NCBI GenBank assembly: GCA_965220645.1
Contig: OZ244836.1
Location: 2,418,001-2,482,000 of the forward strand
Source of the DNA: Aldehydirespirator sp965220645
GTDB lineage: Bacteria > Actinomycetota > Acidimicrobiia > Acidimicrobiales > Aldehydirespiratoraceae
DNA: 64,000 bases
Reading direction: 5' to 3'
The translations under genes and the position numbers were made by a program. How positions within the stretch are numbered: the first letter of the stretch is position 1; every line of letters starts with the position of its first letter. Below the pieces are notes generated by a model. It had not been told where the DNA came from. It did not search any database and was given only the letters and a program-made list of their open reading frames with translations. Of this stretch, positions 7,642 through 15,919 are shown piece by piece.

Positions 7642-10485
7642 TCAGCCGGTGTTGCGCATTCCGGCGGCCACGCCGTTCACCGTGAGCAGCAGCGTTCGCA
7701 GCAGCAGCTCGTCCTCGGCGGAGCCTCCGGTCCGCCCGCCACGATGCCGGGCCAGGAGGTCGGCCTGCAGCACGTTGATCGGGTCGAGGTAGGCGTCGCG
7801 CACCGCCAGCGTGCGGCGCAGGATGGGAAGGTCCTCGAGCAGGCCCCTGCCGGTGAGCGCCATGACCTCGGCCACGGTCCGGTCGTACTCGGTGCATACC
7901 GCGTCGAAGTGGCGGTGCAGGGCCGGTTCGACCAGCGTGGCCACGTAGTGGCGGGCGATGGCCAGGTCGGTCTTGAACAGGGTCATCTCCACGTTGGACA
8001 CGAACGTGCGGAAGAACTGCCAGGACTCGTACATGGCGTCCAGCTCCGACCCCATGCCGGCGGAGCGAGCCGCAGCCAGACCAGAGCCGACTCCGAACCA
8101 TCCCGGCACGATCTGGCGGGACTGAGTCCAGCCGAACACCCAGGGGATGGCTCGCAGACCGTCGATTCCCTCGTCGGCGCGGCTGCGCCGGGCCGGACGG
8201 GAGCCGATGTTCATCTCGGCCAGCTCCTCCACCGGAGTGGACGTCCGGAAGTACTCCACCAGGCCGGGGGCCTGCAGGAAGGCCCGGTAGGCGTCGTAGG
8301 CCGCACTGGAGGCGACCTCCATCACCTGGTCCCACCGCCGGGTTACCGCGGGATCGTGGCGTGGCGACCGGTGCGACAGCGATGCCTCCACCACAGCTGC
8401 GAACGCCAGGTCGAGGTTGCGATGAGCCAGCCGGGGCAGCCCGTACTTGTCGGCGATCACCTCGCCCTGCTCGGTGATCTTCACCGAGCCACGCACTGCG
8501 CCGGGCGGCTGGCCCAGGATCGATGCGTGGGTGGGTCCCCCGCCCCGCCCAACGGTGCCGCCGCGCCCGTGGAACACCGTCACTTGCACGCCGGTCGCGG
8601 CCGAGACCTCTGCGATGGCCCTCAGTGCCTTGTGGATCTCCCATTGCGAGGTCGTGATTCCGCCGTCCTTGTTGGAGTCGGAGTAGCCGACCATCACCTC
8701 CTGGGTGTTGCCCCGCAGCTCCACGAGGCGCCGGTAGGGCTCCACCGCCAGCAGGTCCCGCAGCACCGGCCCGACCGAGCGCAGGTCGTCGATGGTCTCG
8801 AACAGGGGCACGAAGGAGAGCCGGGCCACTCCCGCTCCCAGGTCGACGAGCCCGGCCTCCCGGGCCAGGACGGCCGGCGCCAGCACGTCGTCGACGCCGC
8901 GGGTCATCGACACGATGTAGCTCTGCACGGTCTGGTCGCCCCTGACGTCCATCTGACGGCGCAGTACCCGGAACAGCTCCAGCACGTCCTCGGCGCCGTC
9001 TCCCAGGGACCGCCCGCGCAGCGCCAGCGGCCGGGGGCCGGCCAGTTCACCGGCGAGCAGTGCAGCTCGCTCGTCTCCCGAGAGCCCGGCGTAGTCGATC
9101 CCCAACGGCGCGAACAGGCGGGCCAGCGCCCGGTGGTGACGCTCGGAATGCTCGCGGATGTCCAGGATGGCGAGGTCGAACCCGATCATGGCCACAATGC
9201 GCCGCACCCGGGCCAGGCGACCGTGGGCCAGCAGGTGGCCGCGGTTGGCCTCCAGCGACCGGGCGATCACGGCCAGATCGTGGGCCAGCTCATCCGCTGA
9301 TCGGTAGGCCGCGGCTCCGGGCGCCGGCTGGTCCGTCTCGACCAGGCGCCGGTGGACCACCGCCAGCCTCTGCCGGTAGGGCTCGCCCTCGCTGAGCATG
9401 TCGAACCGGGCCGTGACATCGGGGAACTGCTCATGGTCGGCTGCGAGTTGCTCGGCCAGCTCATCGGAGACGCCCCGCACCGCCAGCCCCACGCTCAGTT
9501 CCGACGACAGGCCCTCGATCTCTTCGATCAGAACGCGCAGGGCCCGGTGACGCTGGAACTCGAGCACCTCCACGGTGGTGTCCGGGGTGACGTTGGGGTT
9601 GCCGTCGCGGTCGCCGCCCACCCACGAACCGAAGCGGATGGGCGATCGGTCGGGATCGAGTCCCCCGCCCAGAGAATCGAGCACGGAGTCGATGTCGTCG
9701 AGCAGTTCCGGCACGCCTTGCGCCGCGATCTCGGTGAGGAAGTAGAGGATCGACCGGGCCTCGTCCACCGGGTCGGGGCGCTGCCGGCGCAGCTCGTCGG
9801 TCTGCCAGATGGCGTCGATCAGCTCGTCCACCCTGCGGTCCACCCGGCGGCGGCTGGTGTCGTCGGCGCCGGCGTGTGCCCGCTGCTCGATCAGGCTGGA
9901 GATCTCGGCCAGCTTGTCGAGAATCGACCGGCGCGACGCTTCGGTGGGATGGGCGGTGAAGACGGGGCGCAACTCAGCCGAGTTGACCGTGGAGACGATC
10001 TCATCGTCGCCGTAACCCATCTGGCGCAGCCGGCCGACCATCTCGCCGAAGCGGTTGGAGCCGGCCGCCTGCTTCTCGGTGAGGTCGTCGATGCGGTGCA
10101 CCTGCTCGGCCGTGTTGGCCAGGTGGAAATAGACGGTGAAGGCCCGGGCCAGCTGACCGGCCTCGGCCACGTCCACGTCGGCCAGCAGTTCGGCCAGGGC
10201 CGTGCTGTCCTCGTCGCTGCGACGCAGGCCCCGAGCCAGGCCGCGCACCTGCTCCACCCGTTCGAGCAGCTCGGGGCCGTGCTGGCGGACCAGGGTGTCG
10301 CCGAGCTGGACGCCGAGCCGCCGGATGTCGCGGCGCAGGGCTGAGTCGAGCTCTCCAAGCTGCCCGTCGATCGCCAACTCGGTCGGGCTGTCGACCGAAT
10401 GCCCGCTCCTGTTCGCTTCGCTCACGGGCCGCTCGGGCCGTGTCGCCCGCTCCTGTTCGCTTCGCTCACGGGCCGCTCGGGCCAC
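7642..10485 (-). CDS. ppc: Phosphoenolpyruvate carboxylase
   Basis: Anaplerotic enzyme making oxaloacetate from phosphoenolpyruvate and bicarbonate. All signatures are present: VFTAHPTEASRRS with the catalytic His, the GYSDSNKDGG loop, FHGRGGTVGRGGGP, and the C-terminal MRNTG. About 900 residues from the conserved region LDSALRRDIRRLG onward, which is the usual size. The 5' end is odd. A perfect AGGAGG and ATG (10520) lie upstream but in another frame, because two tandem copies of a 38-bp repeat (44-bp spacing) intervene; removing one unit would join that ATG to ppc. As it stands, translation must start at a GTG inside the repeat (10485 or later) or further downstream. Confidence 0.93.
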   Translation of the reverse strand: MARAARERSEQERATRPERPVSEANRSGHSVDSPTELAIDGQLGELDSALRRDIRRLGVQLGDTLVRQHGPELLERVEQVRGLARGLRRSDEDSTALAELLADVDVAEAGQLARAFTVYFHLANTAEQVHRIDDLTEKQAAGSNRFGEMVGRLRQMGYGDDEIVSTVNSAELRPVFTAHPTEASRRSILDKLAEISSLIEQRAHAGADDTSRRRVDRRVDELIDAIWQTDELRRQRPDPVDEARSILYFLTEIAAQGVPELLDDIDSVLDSLGGGLDPDRSPIRFGSWVGGDRDGNPNVTPDTTVEVLEFQRHRALRVLIEEIEGLSSELSVGLAVRGVSDELAEQLAADHEQFPDVTARFDMLSEGEPYRQRLAVVHRRLVETDQPAPGAAAYRSADELAHDLAVIARSLEANRGHLLAHGRLARVRRIVAMIGFDLAILDIREHSERHHRALARLFAPLGIDYAGLSGDERAALLAGELAGPRPLALRGRSLGDGAEDVLELFRVLRRQMDVRGDQTVQSYIVSMTRGVDDVLAPAVLAREAGLVDLGAGVARLSFVPLFETIDDLRSVGPVLRDLLAVEPYRRLVELRGNTQEVMVGYSDSNKDGGITTSQWEIHKALRAIAEVSAATGVQVTVFHGRGGTVGRGGGPTHASILGQPPGAVRGSVKITEQGEVIADKYGLPRLAHRNLDLAFAAVVEASLSHRSPRHDPAVTRRWDQVMEVASSAAYDAYRAFLQAPGLVEYFRTSTPVEELAEMNIGSRPARRSRADEGIDGLRAIPWVFGWTQSRQIVPGWFGVGSGLAAARSAGMGSELDAMYESWQFFRTFVSNVEMTLFKTDLAIARHYVATLVEPALHRHFDAVCTEYDRTVAEVMALTGRGLLEDLPILRRTLAVRDAYLDPINVLQADLLARHRGGRTGGSAEDELLLRTLLLTVNGVAAGMRNTG
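10402..10483 (-). repeat. Dispersed 38-bp repeat, tandem pair (copies 1 and 2)
   Basis: Two 38-bp cores at 10402-10439 and 10446-10483, spaced 44 bp. On the minus strand each reads GGCCCGAGCGGCCCGTGAGC followed by GAAGCGAACAGGAGCGGG. The same core occurs at 28862, 56556, 56600 and 58139. It lies across the 5' end of ppc and sets its reading frame. Confidence 0.9.
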
Positions 10486-10536
10486 GGCCTCGCAAGCTCG
10501 GCCTCTTGCTCCGTTCCCATGGTGGTCCTCCTAGTC

Positions 10537-11775
10537 CTAGGCCGCGGCCCGGGTGCGGCGCAGGAGCGGGTCGGCGAGCCTCAGGCCGCGGTCGGCCAGG
10601 TCGAGGACTCGCGGCGCCAGCCCCGGCGTGTCGCCGTCGATGAGGTTGCCCATCACCTGGAGGGTGATGTTGGCCACCGCCTGGGTGCCGACGGCCAGGC
10701 GCAGGCCGTTGCGCAGGATCCAGGGATGGCCGATGAGGAAGCTGAAGCGCCGCCCGGTGCGCAGGAACCCGTCGAAGCGTTCGCCGATGATGCGATCGTA
10801 GGCGTTGGGCGCGGTGGCCGGGTCTTCGAGGAACAGGTCGGCGAGCAGCATCCCGGACTCCAAGCCGTAGTCGATGCCCTCGCCGTTCATCGGATTGATC
10901 AGGCCGGCCGCGTCGCCCACCGCGGCCCACCCGGGACCATGGCGGCGGACTGTACTCATCGGCAGCCTCCAGGCCCGAGGACGCTCCAGGTAGTCGCCGA
11001 GCTCCCACTCCTCGGCCACCAGGTCCCGGTAATCGTTCAACAGCCGGTTGAGGTTGAGGCTTCGGAAGCCCTTCATGGTGGACATCGAGCCCGCTCCGAT
11101 ATTCACCGTGCCGTCGCCGGCCGGGAACATCCACCCGTAGCCGGGAACCCAGCCGCCCTCGGCTCCCCGAAGGGTGAGGCAGGCCTCGAGGTGACGGTCG
11201 GCATGGCGAGGGCTGGGGGCGTAGGTGCGAATGGCGAGGCCGAACGGCTCCGAGTCAACTCGCTCAGCGCCGAGCATGCGGGCCGCCGCGCCGGGGGCGC
11301 CGGTCGCCAGCACCACCAGGTCGGCCAGCCAGCGTCCGCCGTCGGCCTCCTGCACGCCAACGACCGTGCCGTCGTCCGCGAGGGTGGGCATCACCTCGTT
11401 GTCCCACAGGATCTCGGCGCCAGCGGCCTCGGCCGCCTCGACGAGACGCTTGTCCAGCGCCCGCCGGGGCCACACCGCCCCGTGGGCTCCGAAGCGGTTG
11501 TTGGACGGCCAGAGCAGCTCGCGCCGGGTGCCGCCCGCGATCATCCGCAGGCCGTCGATGCGATGCGCGCCGTCGAGGGCGATGCCGAGCTCATCGAGAG
11601 CCGCCACTGCCCTGGGAGTGAGGCCGTCGCCACACACCTTGTCCCGACCGGGCGACCCCTTCTCGAACACCGTCACCCGGGCGCCTCCCCGGGCAGCCCG
11701 GATCGCAGCGGCCGCACCGGCCGGACCGGCCCCGATAATGGCCACATCGCAGCGCGCCGGGCTCACGGCATCCAT
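10537..11775 (-). CDS. Geranylgeranyl reductase family FAD-dependent oxidoreductase
   Basis: 412 residues. The N-terminal dinucleotide fold is IIGAGPAGAAAA, followed by DKVCGDGLTPRAVAAL, typical of the geranylgeranyl-reductase family, and the second FAD motif GDAAGLINPMNGEGID about residue 290. Relatives saturate isoprenoid chains, for example of menaquinone (MenJ) or archaeal-type lipids. In an actinobacterium, reduction of a menaquinone side chain is the likeliest role, but the neighbours (ppc and a metal-transport ATPase) do not support a particular substrate. No transmembrane segment is obvious. Confidence 0.82.
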   Translation of the reverse strand: MDAVSPARCDVAIIGAGPAGAAAAIRAARGGARVTVFEKGSPGRDKVCGDGLTPRAVAALDELGIALDGAHRIDGLRMIAGGTRRELLWPSNNRFGAHGAVWPRRALDKRLVEAAEAAGAEILWDNEVMPTLADDGTVVGVQEADGGRWLADLVVLATGAPGAAARMLGAERVDSEPFGLAIRTYAPSPRHADRHLEACLTLRGAEGGWVPGYGWMFPAGDGTVNIGAGSMSTMKGFRSLNLNRLLNDYRDLVAEEWELGDYLERPRAWRLPMSTVRRHGPGWAAVGDAAGLINPMNGEGIDYGLESGMLLADLFLEDPATAPNAYDRIIGERFDGFLRTGRRFSFLIGHPWILRNGLRLAVGTQAVANITLQVMGNLIDGDTPGLAPRVLDLADRGLRLADPLLRRTRAAA

Positions 11776-11805
11776 CGCCGAGACTTACGCCGGTTCTTCG
11801 CGGAC

Positions 11806-12693
11806 CTAATGGGCGTGGGGTCCGTGGCCCTGATGGCCGTGATGGCCATGGTCGTGGCTGTGGCCCCCGTGCTCGTGGTCATGGTCGTGGCTGTGACCGT
11901 GACTGTGACCGGTTCCGTGGTGGCCGTGGCGGTCGTGGTCGTGGCCGTGGCCGTGGTCGTCGAGCACCATCATGCTCTGGTCGTGGTCGTGGTCGTGGTG
12001 GTCCCCGAGCAGCCGATCACCGAAGGCCTGCCGCAGCCGCTCCTCGGTGAGCATCTCGCCGGGCGGGCCCGCGGCGATGAGCCGGTTGGCCATCAGCATC
12101 ACTGAGTCGCAGTGCCGGGCCTCGTCGAGATGGTGGGTGGTGATGATCACGATGGCACCCCGGCTCGAGTAGTCCTCGATCACATCCAGGATCCGCTCCT
12201 GGCTGGGGATGTCCAAGCCGGTCACGGGCTCATCGAGCATGAGGACGTCGGGCTCGCCGGCCAGCACCTGGGCGATCCTCACCCTCTGTTGCTGTCCTCC
12301 GCTGAGATCGCCGAAGCTCCGGTCAAAGAACTGGTTGACGTCCAGCTGCTCGCCCGCGTGGCGCATAGCGGCCCGGTCCTCGCCCCTCAGCCGCCCGAGC
12401 ATCCCTCGCTTGCCGTAGCGGCCCATCGCCAACACCTCGCCCGCGGTTATCGGCATCCAGCAGGCGGGAAGGTGCTGGCACACGAAGGCCAGGCTCTCAG
12501 ACATTCCGCTGATGCGGCCCGCGGTGGGCTTCTGCAGGCCGGCCAGGCACTCCAGCATGGTCGTCTTGCCCGATCCGTTGATCCCCATCACCGCGGTGGC
12601 CGTGCCCGGTTCGAAGGTGTGGGTCACTCCGTCGAGGGCGGTGACATGGTCGAACCTGACGGTGAGATCGGTGACCGCGACGGCGCTGACCAT
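11806..12693 (-). CDS. Metal ABC transporter ATP-binding protein with His-rich tail
   Basis: 295 residues from the ATG at 12693. Walker A is GINGSGKTT, the signature is LSGGQQQRVRIAQ, Walker B is VLMLDEP, and the switch His is in TTHHLDEA. The subfamily is that of zinc/manganese importers (ZnuC/AztA-like). From about residue 228 the protein is dominated by His, Asp and Gly (HDHDHDQS, then runs such as GHSHGHSHDHDHEHGG), a likely zinc buffer or sensor. No permease or binding protein is adjacent; the probable partners are at 25342-27438. It is divergent from the dioxygenase gene, with only 22 bases between the two starts. Confidence 0.88.
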   Translation of the reverse strand: MVSAVAVTDLTVRFDHVTALDGVTHTFEPGTATAVMGINGSGKTTMLECLAGLQKPTAGRISGMSESLAFVCQHLPACWMPITAGEVLAMGRYGKRGMLGRLRGEDRAAMRHAGEQLDVNQFFDRSFGDLSGGQQQRVRIAQVLAGEPDVLMLDEPVTGLDIPSQERILDVIEDYSSRGAIVIITTHHLDEARHCDSVMLMANRLIAAGPPGEMLTEERLRQAFGDRLLGDHHDHDHDQSMMVLDDHGHGHDHDRHGHHGTGHSHGHSHDHDHEHGGHSHDHGHHGHQGHGPHAH

Positions 12694-12703
12694 GAGCCAA
12701 CGG

Positions 12704-12715
12704 TATATTCGCACA
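12704..12715 (+). promoter_or_regulatory. Leaderless-type -10 element before the TauD gene
   Basis: TATATT at 12704-12709 is followed by 6 bases and the ATG at 12716. The spacing equals that seen before the HNH gene and vapB and fits transcription starting at the initiation codon. No clear -35 element is seen. Confidence 0.45.
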
Positions 12716-13741
12716 ATGTCATCTGCCACCACTGCGGTCACCGTGAACGCTGATGGCGACGCTGCTTCGGAGGGCGGCCTCGAGCCGGGTGCCGAGCAGG
12801 CCGGTACCTCTGATCCCGCGTCCCGGATCGCCCCGGGGAGAGTCCGCATCGATCGGTACGGGCTGGATCTGGGACCGTGGCTGCACCTGGCCGGCGAGCG
12901 AGCCCGTCTGGCCAACCCCACCTTCGCCCACATCGACGTAGAGCCCCAGGGCGTCACCCTCGGCGCCGAAGTCGGCGGCGTCGACCTCGGGGCCGAACTG
13001 TCCGACGAAGTGGTCGCAGAGATCCGCCAGGCACTGCTCGACTACAAGGTTCTTGTCTTTCGCGGCCAGCCCATCACGCCGGCCCAGCACGTTGCCTTCG
13101 CCCGCCGGTTCGGGGAGCTGGAGATCCACCCGTTCATCACCGGGAACTCCGAGCATCCCGAGCTGGTCCGATTCGAGAAGGGCGCCGACACCGGCGGCTT
13201 CGAGAACGGCTGGCACCATGACGTGACCTGGCGGGAGGTGCCCTCGATGGGGGCGATCCTGCATGCCATCCAGGTCCCGGCGACCGGTGGCGACACCCTG
13301 TTCTGCGACATGGGGGCGGCCTACGACGGGCTCGATGACGCCGCCAAGGAGCGCATTGACGGCCTGTTCGCAGTGCACGACTTCATGCTTGCCTTCGCGC
13401 ACCAGGTACCGGAGGGCAAGCGGGAGGAGTTCCGGGCCCGTTACCCGCTGGCCCGCCATCCGGTGGTGTGCACCCATCCGGAGACGGGCCGCAAGCTGAT
13501 CTTCGTGAACTTCTACTTCACGTCTCACATCGACGGCATGGAAACCGACGAGGGCACAGAGCTGATCAGGCATCTTGCCGGCCAGGCCAATGTGGTCGAG
13601 TACCAATTCCGGGTCCGCTGGGCACCCGACACCGTCGTCTTCTGGGACAACCGCTCCGTGCAGCACTACGCGGCCAGTGACTACTACCCCGACGTCCGGA
13701 TCATGGAGCGGGCCAGCATCGTGGGCACCCGCCCGGCCTGA
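12716..13741 (+). CDS. TauD/TfdA-family 2-oxoglutarate-dependent dioxygenase
   Basis: 341 residues. Iron(II)/2-oxoglutarate dioxygenase of the taurine/2,4-D type. The iron site is given by WHHDVTW (His and Asp near residue 168) and the distal His in DNRSVQHYAASDYY near the C-terminus; the following VRIMERASI carries the Arg that binds 2-oxoglutarate. An extra 45-60 residue N-terminal segment precedes the fold. The substrate is unknown: relatives act on taurine, alkylsulfates or aryloxyacids. The ATG at 12716 follows a leaderless -10 element. The stop codon lies in the first unit of a 35-bp tandem repeat. Confidence 0.87.
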   Translation: MSSATTAVTVNADGDAASEGGLEPGAEQAGTSDPASRIAPGRVRIDRYGLDLGPWLHLAGERARLANPTFAHIDVEPQGVTLGAEVGGVDLGAELSDEVVAEIRQALLDYKVLVFRGQPITPAQHVAFARRFGELEIHPFITGNSEHPELVRFEKGADTGGFENGWHHDVTWREVPSMGAILHAIQVPATGGDTLFCDMGAAYDGLDDAAKERIDGLFAVHDFMLAFAHQVPEGKREEFRARYPLARHPVVCTHPETGRKLIFVNFYFTSHIDGMETDEGTELIRHLAGQANVVEYQFRVRWAPDTVVFWDNRSVQHYAASDYYPDVRIMERASIVGTRPA

Positions 13742-13811
13742 TCGCCTCTGGGATCACGCGCACCCGCCCGGCCTGATCGCCTCTGGAATCACGCGCACCC
13801 GCCCGGCCTGA
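13727..13811 (+). repeat. 35-bp tandem repeat, about 2.4 copies
   Basis: ACCCGCCCGGCCTGATCGCC followed by TCTGGRATCACGCGC repeats with period 35 at 13727, 13762 and 13797 (third copy partial). The first copy contains the TGA stop of the dioxygenase gene, so the repeat duplicates the end of that gene. Units differ by one base. Confidence 0.9.
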
Positions 13812-13868
13812 CCTGACTCCGGCCGGTATCGCACGCAGCAGCCCGACGTAGGTTCTACTGTCGCGCCA

Positions 13869-14543
13869 ATGGCGCCCAAGACCGACTGGAACCCGCTGTT
13901 GCGAGGCGAGTTCGACAAGCCCTACTGGCGTGAGCTGCAGGACTTCGTGCGAGCTGAGCGGTCCCGGCACCAGGTGTTCCCGGACCACGACGAGGTGTTC
14001 GCAGCCCTGCACCTGACCCCGTACGCCTCGGTGAAGGTGCTGATCCTGGGCCAGGACCCGTACCACGGTCCGCGGCAGGCCCACGGGCTGTGCTTCTCGG
14101 TGCGGCCCGGAGTGGCCAAGCCGCCGTCGCTGGTCAACATCCTCGACGAACTGCATCACGACATCGGCGCTCCCGTGCCCAGCCACGGCTCACTGGAGCA
14201 CTGGGCCCGCCAGGGGGTGCTGCTGCTGAACGCCACGCTCACGGTCCGGGCCCGCCAGGCGGCCAGCCATCAGCGGAAGGGCTGGGAGGCGTTCACCGAC
14301 GAGGTGATCAGGGTGGTCAACAACAAGCACGAGCGGGTGGTGTTCATCCTGTGGGGCGGCTCGGCCCGCCGTAAGCGCTCCCTGGTGGACACCAGCCGCC
14401 ACTTCGTGATCGAGTCGGCCCACCCGTCGCCGCTGTCCGCGTCGGGAGGGTTCTTCGGCAGCCGGCCGTTCAGCCGGACCAACGAGGCCCTGGAGGAGGC
14501 CGGGCGCGAGCCCGTGGACTGGGCGATCCCGGAGCTCTCGTGA
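13869..14543 (+). CDS. ung: Uracil-DNA glycosylase, family 1
   Basis: 224 residues, standard length. Removes uracil from DNA in base excision repair. The water-activating motif is VLILGQDPYHGPRQAHG (catalytic Asp within GQDPYH) and the DNA-intercalation motif is HPSPLSA near residue 187. Nearby ogt also encodes a DNA-repair protein, but the spacing and the hairpin at the ung stop suggest separate transcripts. Confidence 0.97.
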   Translation: MAPKTDWNPLLRGEFDKPYWRELQDFVRAERSRHQVFPDHDEVFAALHLTPYASVKVLILGQDPYHGPRQAHGLCFSVRPGVAKPPSLVNILDELHHDIGAPVPSHGSLEHWARQGVLLLNATLTVRARQAASHQRKGWEAFTDEVIRVVNNKHERVVFILWGGSARRKRSLVDTSRHFVIESAHPSPLSASGGFFGSRPFSRTNEALEEAGREPVDWAIPELS

Positions 14544-14554
14544 CCCAGCTCCGG
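14529..14554 (+). terminator. Hairpin at the ung stop codon
   Basis: Perfect 8-bp inverted repeat CCGGAGCT / AGCTCCGG with a 10-base loop containing the ung TGA. No T-run follows, as is common for actinobacterial terminators. Confidence 0.5.
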
Positions 14555-14676
14555 TCCTGAACACCGGACACCCGGAAACCCTGAATTGGCACTTGCGCGG
14601 CGGAGGCGTTGCCGTTACGGTCCGAGCGGAACCTTCAACCGTGTAATTCGAGCAGGAGAGAACGGAGCTGACTCTT

Positions 14677-15255
14677 ATGAAGCCAGACATCGACGGCGCT
14701 GAGAATCCAACGCAGGAGTACACCGACGTGCCCGACCGGGCCGGACTGACTCACCTCTGGTTCATGGCCGACAGTCCCGCGGGGCCGGTGTTCGTGGCCC
14801 ACTCCAACGGCTGGGTCTCCGGCCTCCAGATCACACCCGGCGGGTGCGAACCCGATCCGGGACGCTTCGTCGACTACATGCGCGACGAGGTGGGCACCGA
14901 TGTCGAGCCCGACCCGGACCCCGACCCCAAACTGGTGGCCAGGGTGAGCGAGGCCCTCGCCACCGGGCGCACCGACGTGCCCGTCGACCTTTCGTCGCGC
15001 TCGCCGTTCCACCAGGAGGTCCTGAGGGCCACCGCCCGCATCCCCTGCGGCGAGGTGCGGACCTACGGAGAACTGGCCGCCATCGTGGGCCGGCCCAGGG
15101 CAGCCCGGGCGGTGGGCACGGCAATGGCCCGCAATCCGGTGCCGCTGCTGGTTCCCTGCCACCGGGTGGTGCCCAGCAGCGGGGGAGTGGGCAACTACGG
15201 CTACAGCCCCGAGACGAAGGCCAAGCTGCTCGCCGGCGAAGGGGTTGTGCTCTAG
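14677..15255 (+). CDS. ogt: Methylated-DNA--protein-cysteine methyltransferase
   Basis: 192 residues. Suicide enzyme that removes O6-alkyl groups from guanine. The acceptor Cys is in VPCHRVV near residue 157, preceded by the recognition helix region IPCGEVRTYGELA and followed by the usual GVGNYGY segment. The N-terminal half is divergent and has an Asp/Pro run (PDPDPDP) at about 82-88. The ATG is preceded by an AG-rich ribosome-site region (CAGGAGAGAACGGAG). Confidence 0.93.
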   Translation: MKPDIDGAENPTQEYTDVPDRAGLTHLWFMADSPAGPVFVAHSNGWVSGLQITPGGCEPDPGRFVDYMRDEVGTDVEPDPDPDPKLVARVSEALATGRTDVPVDLSSRSPFHQEVLRATARIPCGEVRTYGELAAIVGRPRAARAVGTAMARNPVPLLVPCHRVVPSSGGVGNYGYSPETKAKLLAGEGVVL

Positions 15256-15257
15256 GC

Positions 15258-15884
15258 CTAGCCCGCGCCGGTCGCGGCCATGGCCGGTGCCAGCGTGGTC
15301 ATCAACTCGTCGGCCAGCTCATCGGCGGCAGTGCCCGTCACGATCCGGTCGGCCCGCTGGCGGCTGGGTTGCACATAGGCGTCGTGCATGGGGGCGACGG
15401 TGGCCGCGAACTGCCGGCGCACATGGTCCTCGGGCCGGCCCCGCTCGGTCACGTCCCGATGGATACGGCGCTGGAGCCGCACGTCTTCGGGCACGTCCAT
15501 GAAGATCGAGTAGTCGAGTCGCTCCAACACTTCCTCGAACGCCAGCAGCAGGATGCCCTCCACCAGCAGCAGGGGAGCGGCCTCCACCCGCTGGAACCGG
15601 CCGCTGAGGGTATGGGTGGCGAAGTCGTACACGGGCACATCCACATCGATGCCCTGTCTCAGCGCGTCGAGGTGCTGAAGGAACAGGTCGCGGTCCAGGG
15701 AGTCGGGGTGGTCGTAGTTCCCGCGGCGCCGCTCGTCGAAGGGGAGGTGTGAACGGTCGCGGTAGTAGGCGTCGAAGGCGAGGACGCTGACCCCCCGCTC
15801 GCCCAGGCGCTCCGTCAACCGCTTGGTGAGCGTCGTCTTGCCCGCACCGGAGCCGCCGCAGATCCCGAACACGAACATCTCCAC
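15258..15884 (-). CDS. udk: Uridine kinase
   Basis: 208 residues. Phosphorylates uridine and cytidine in pyrimidine salvage. The P-loop is CGGSGAGKTTL at the N-terminus, followed by FDAYYRDRSHLPFDERRRGN, whose Tyr-Tyr and Asp residues bind the nucleoside, and by NYDHPDSLD. Length fits the family. It converges on ogt (2 bases between stop codons) and is divergent from the aminotransferase gene, with 35 bases between starts. Confidence 0.93.
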   Translation of the reverse strand: MEMFVFGICGGSGAGKTTLTKRLTERLGERGVSVLAFDAYYRDRSHLPFDERRRGNYDHPDSLDRDLFLQHLDALRQGIDVDVPVYDFATHTLSGRFQRVEAAPLLLVEGILLLAFEEVLERLDYSIFMDVPEDVRLQRRIHRDVTERGRPEDHVRRQFAATVAPMHDAYVQPSRQRADRIVTGTAADELADELMTTLAPAMAATGAG

Positions 15885-15919
15885 GGGCCGACACCATACC
15901 CGGCCGCAGCGGTGGCATC

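Noticed and set aside
7744..9300. Long open frame on the plus strand opposite ppc
   Set aside because: It is antisense to a complete, strongly conserved enzyme and is Gly/His/Arg-rich, as expected from reversed GC-rich codons.
10399..12105. Long plus-strand frame across the flavoprotein and ABC ATPase genes
   Set aside because: It is opposite two well-supported genes; its start comes from the 38-bp repeat and its Val-rich end is the reverse of the ATPase's His/Asp tail.
12694..12957. Longer N-terminus of the ABC ATPase
   Set aside because: It would overlap the start of the dioxygenase gene on the other strand and has no similarity to ABC proteins; ATG 12693 directly precedes the conserved fold.
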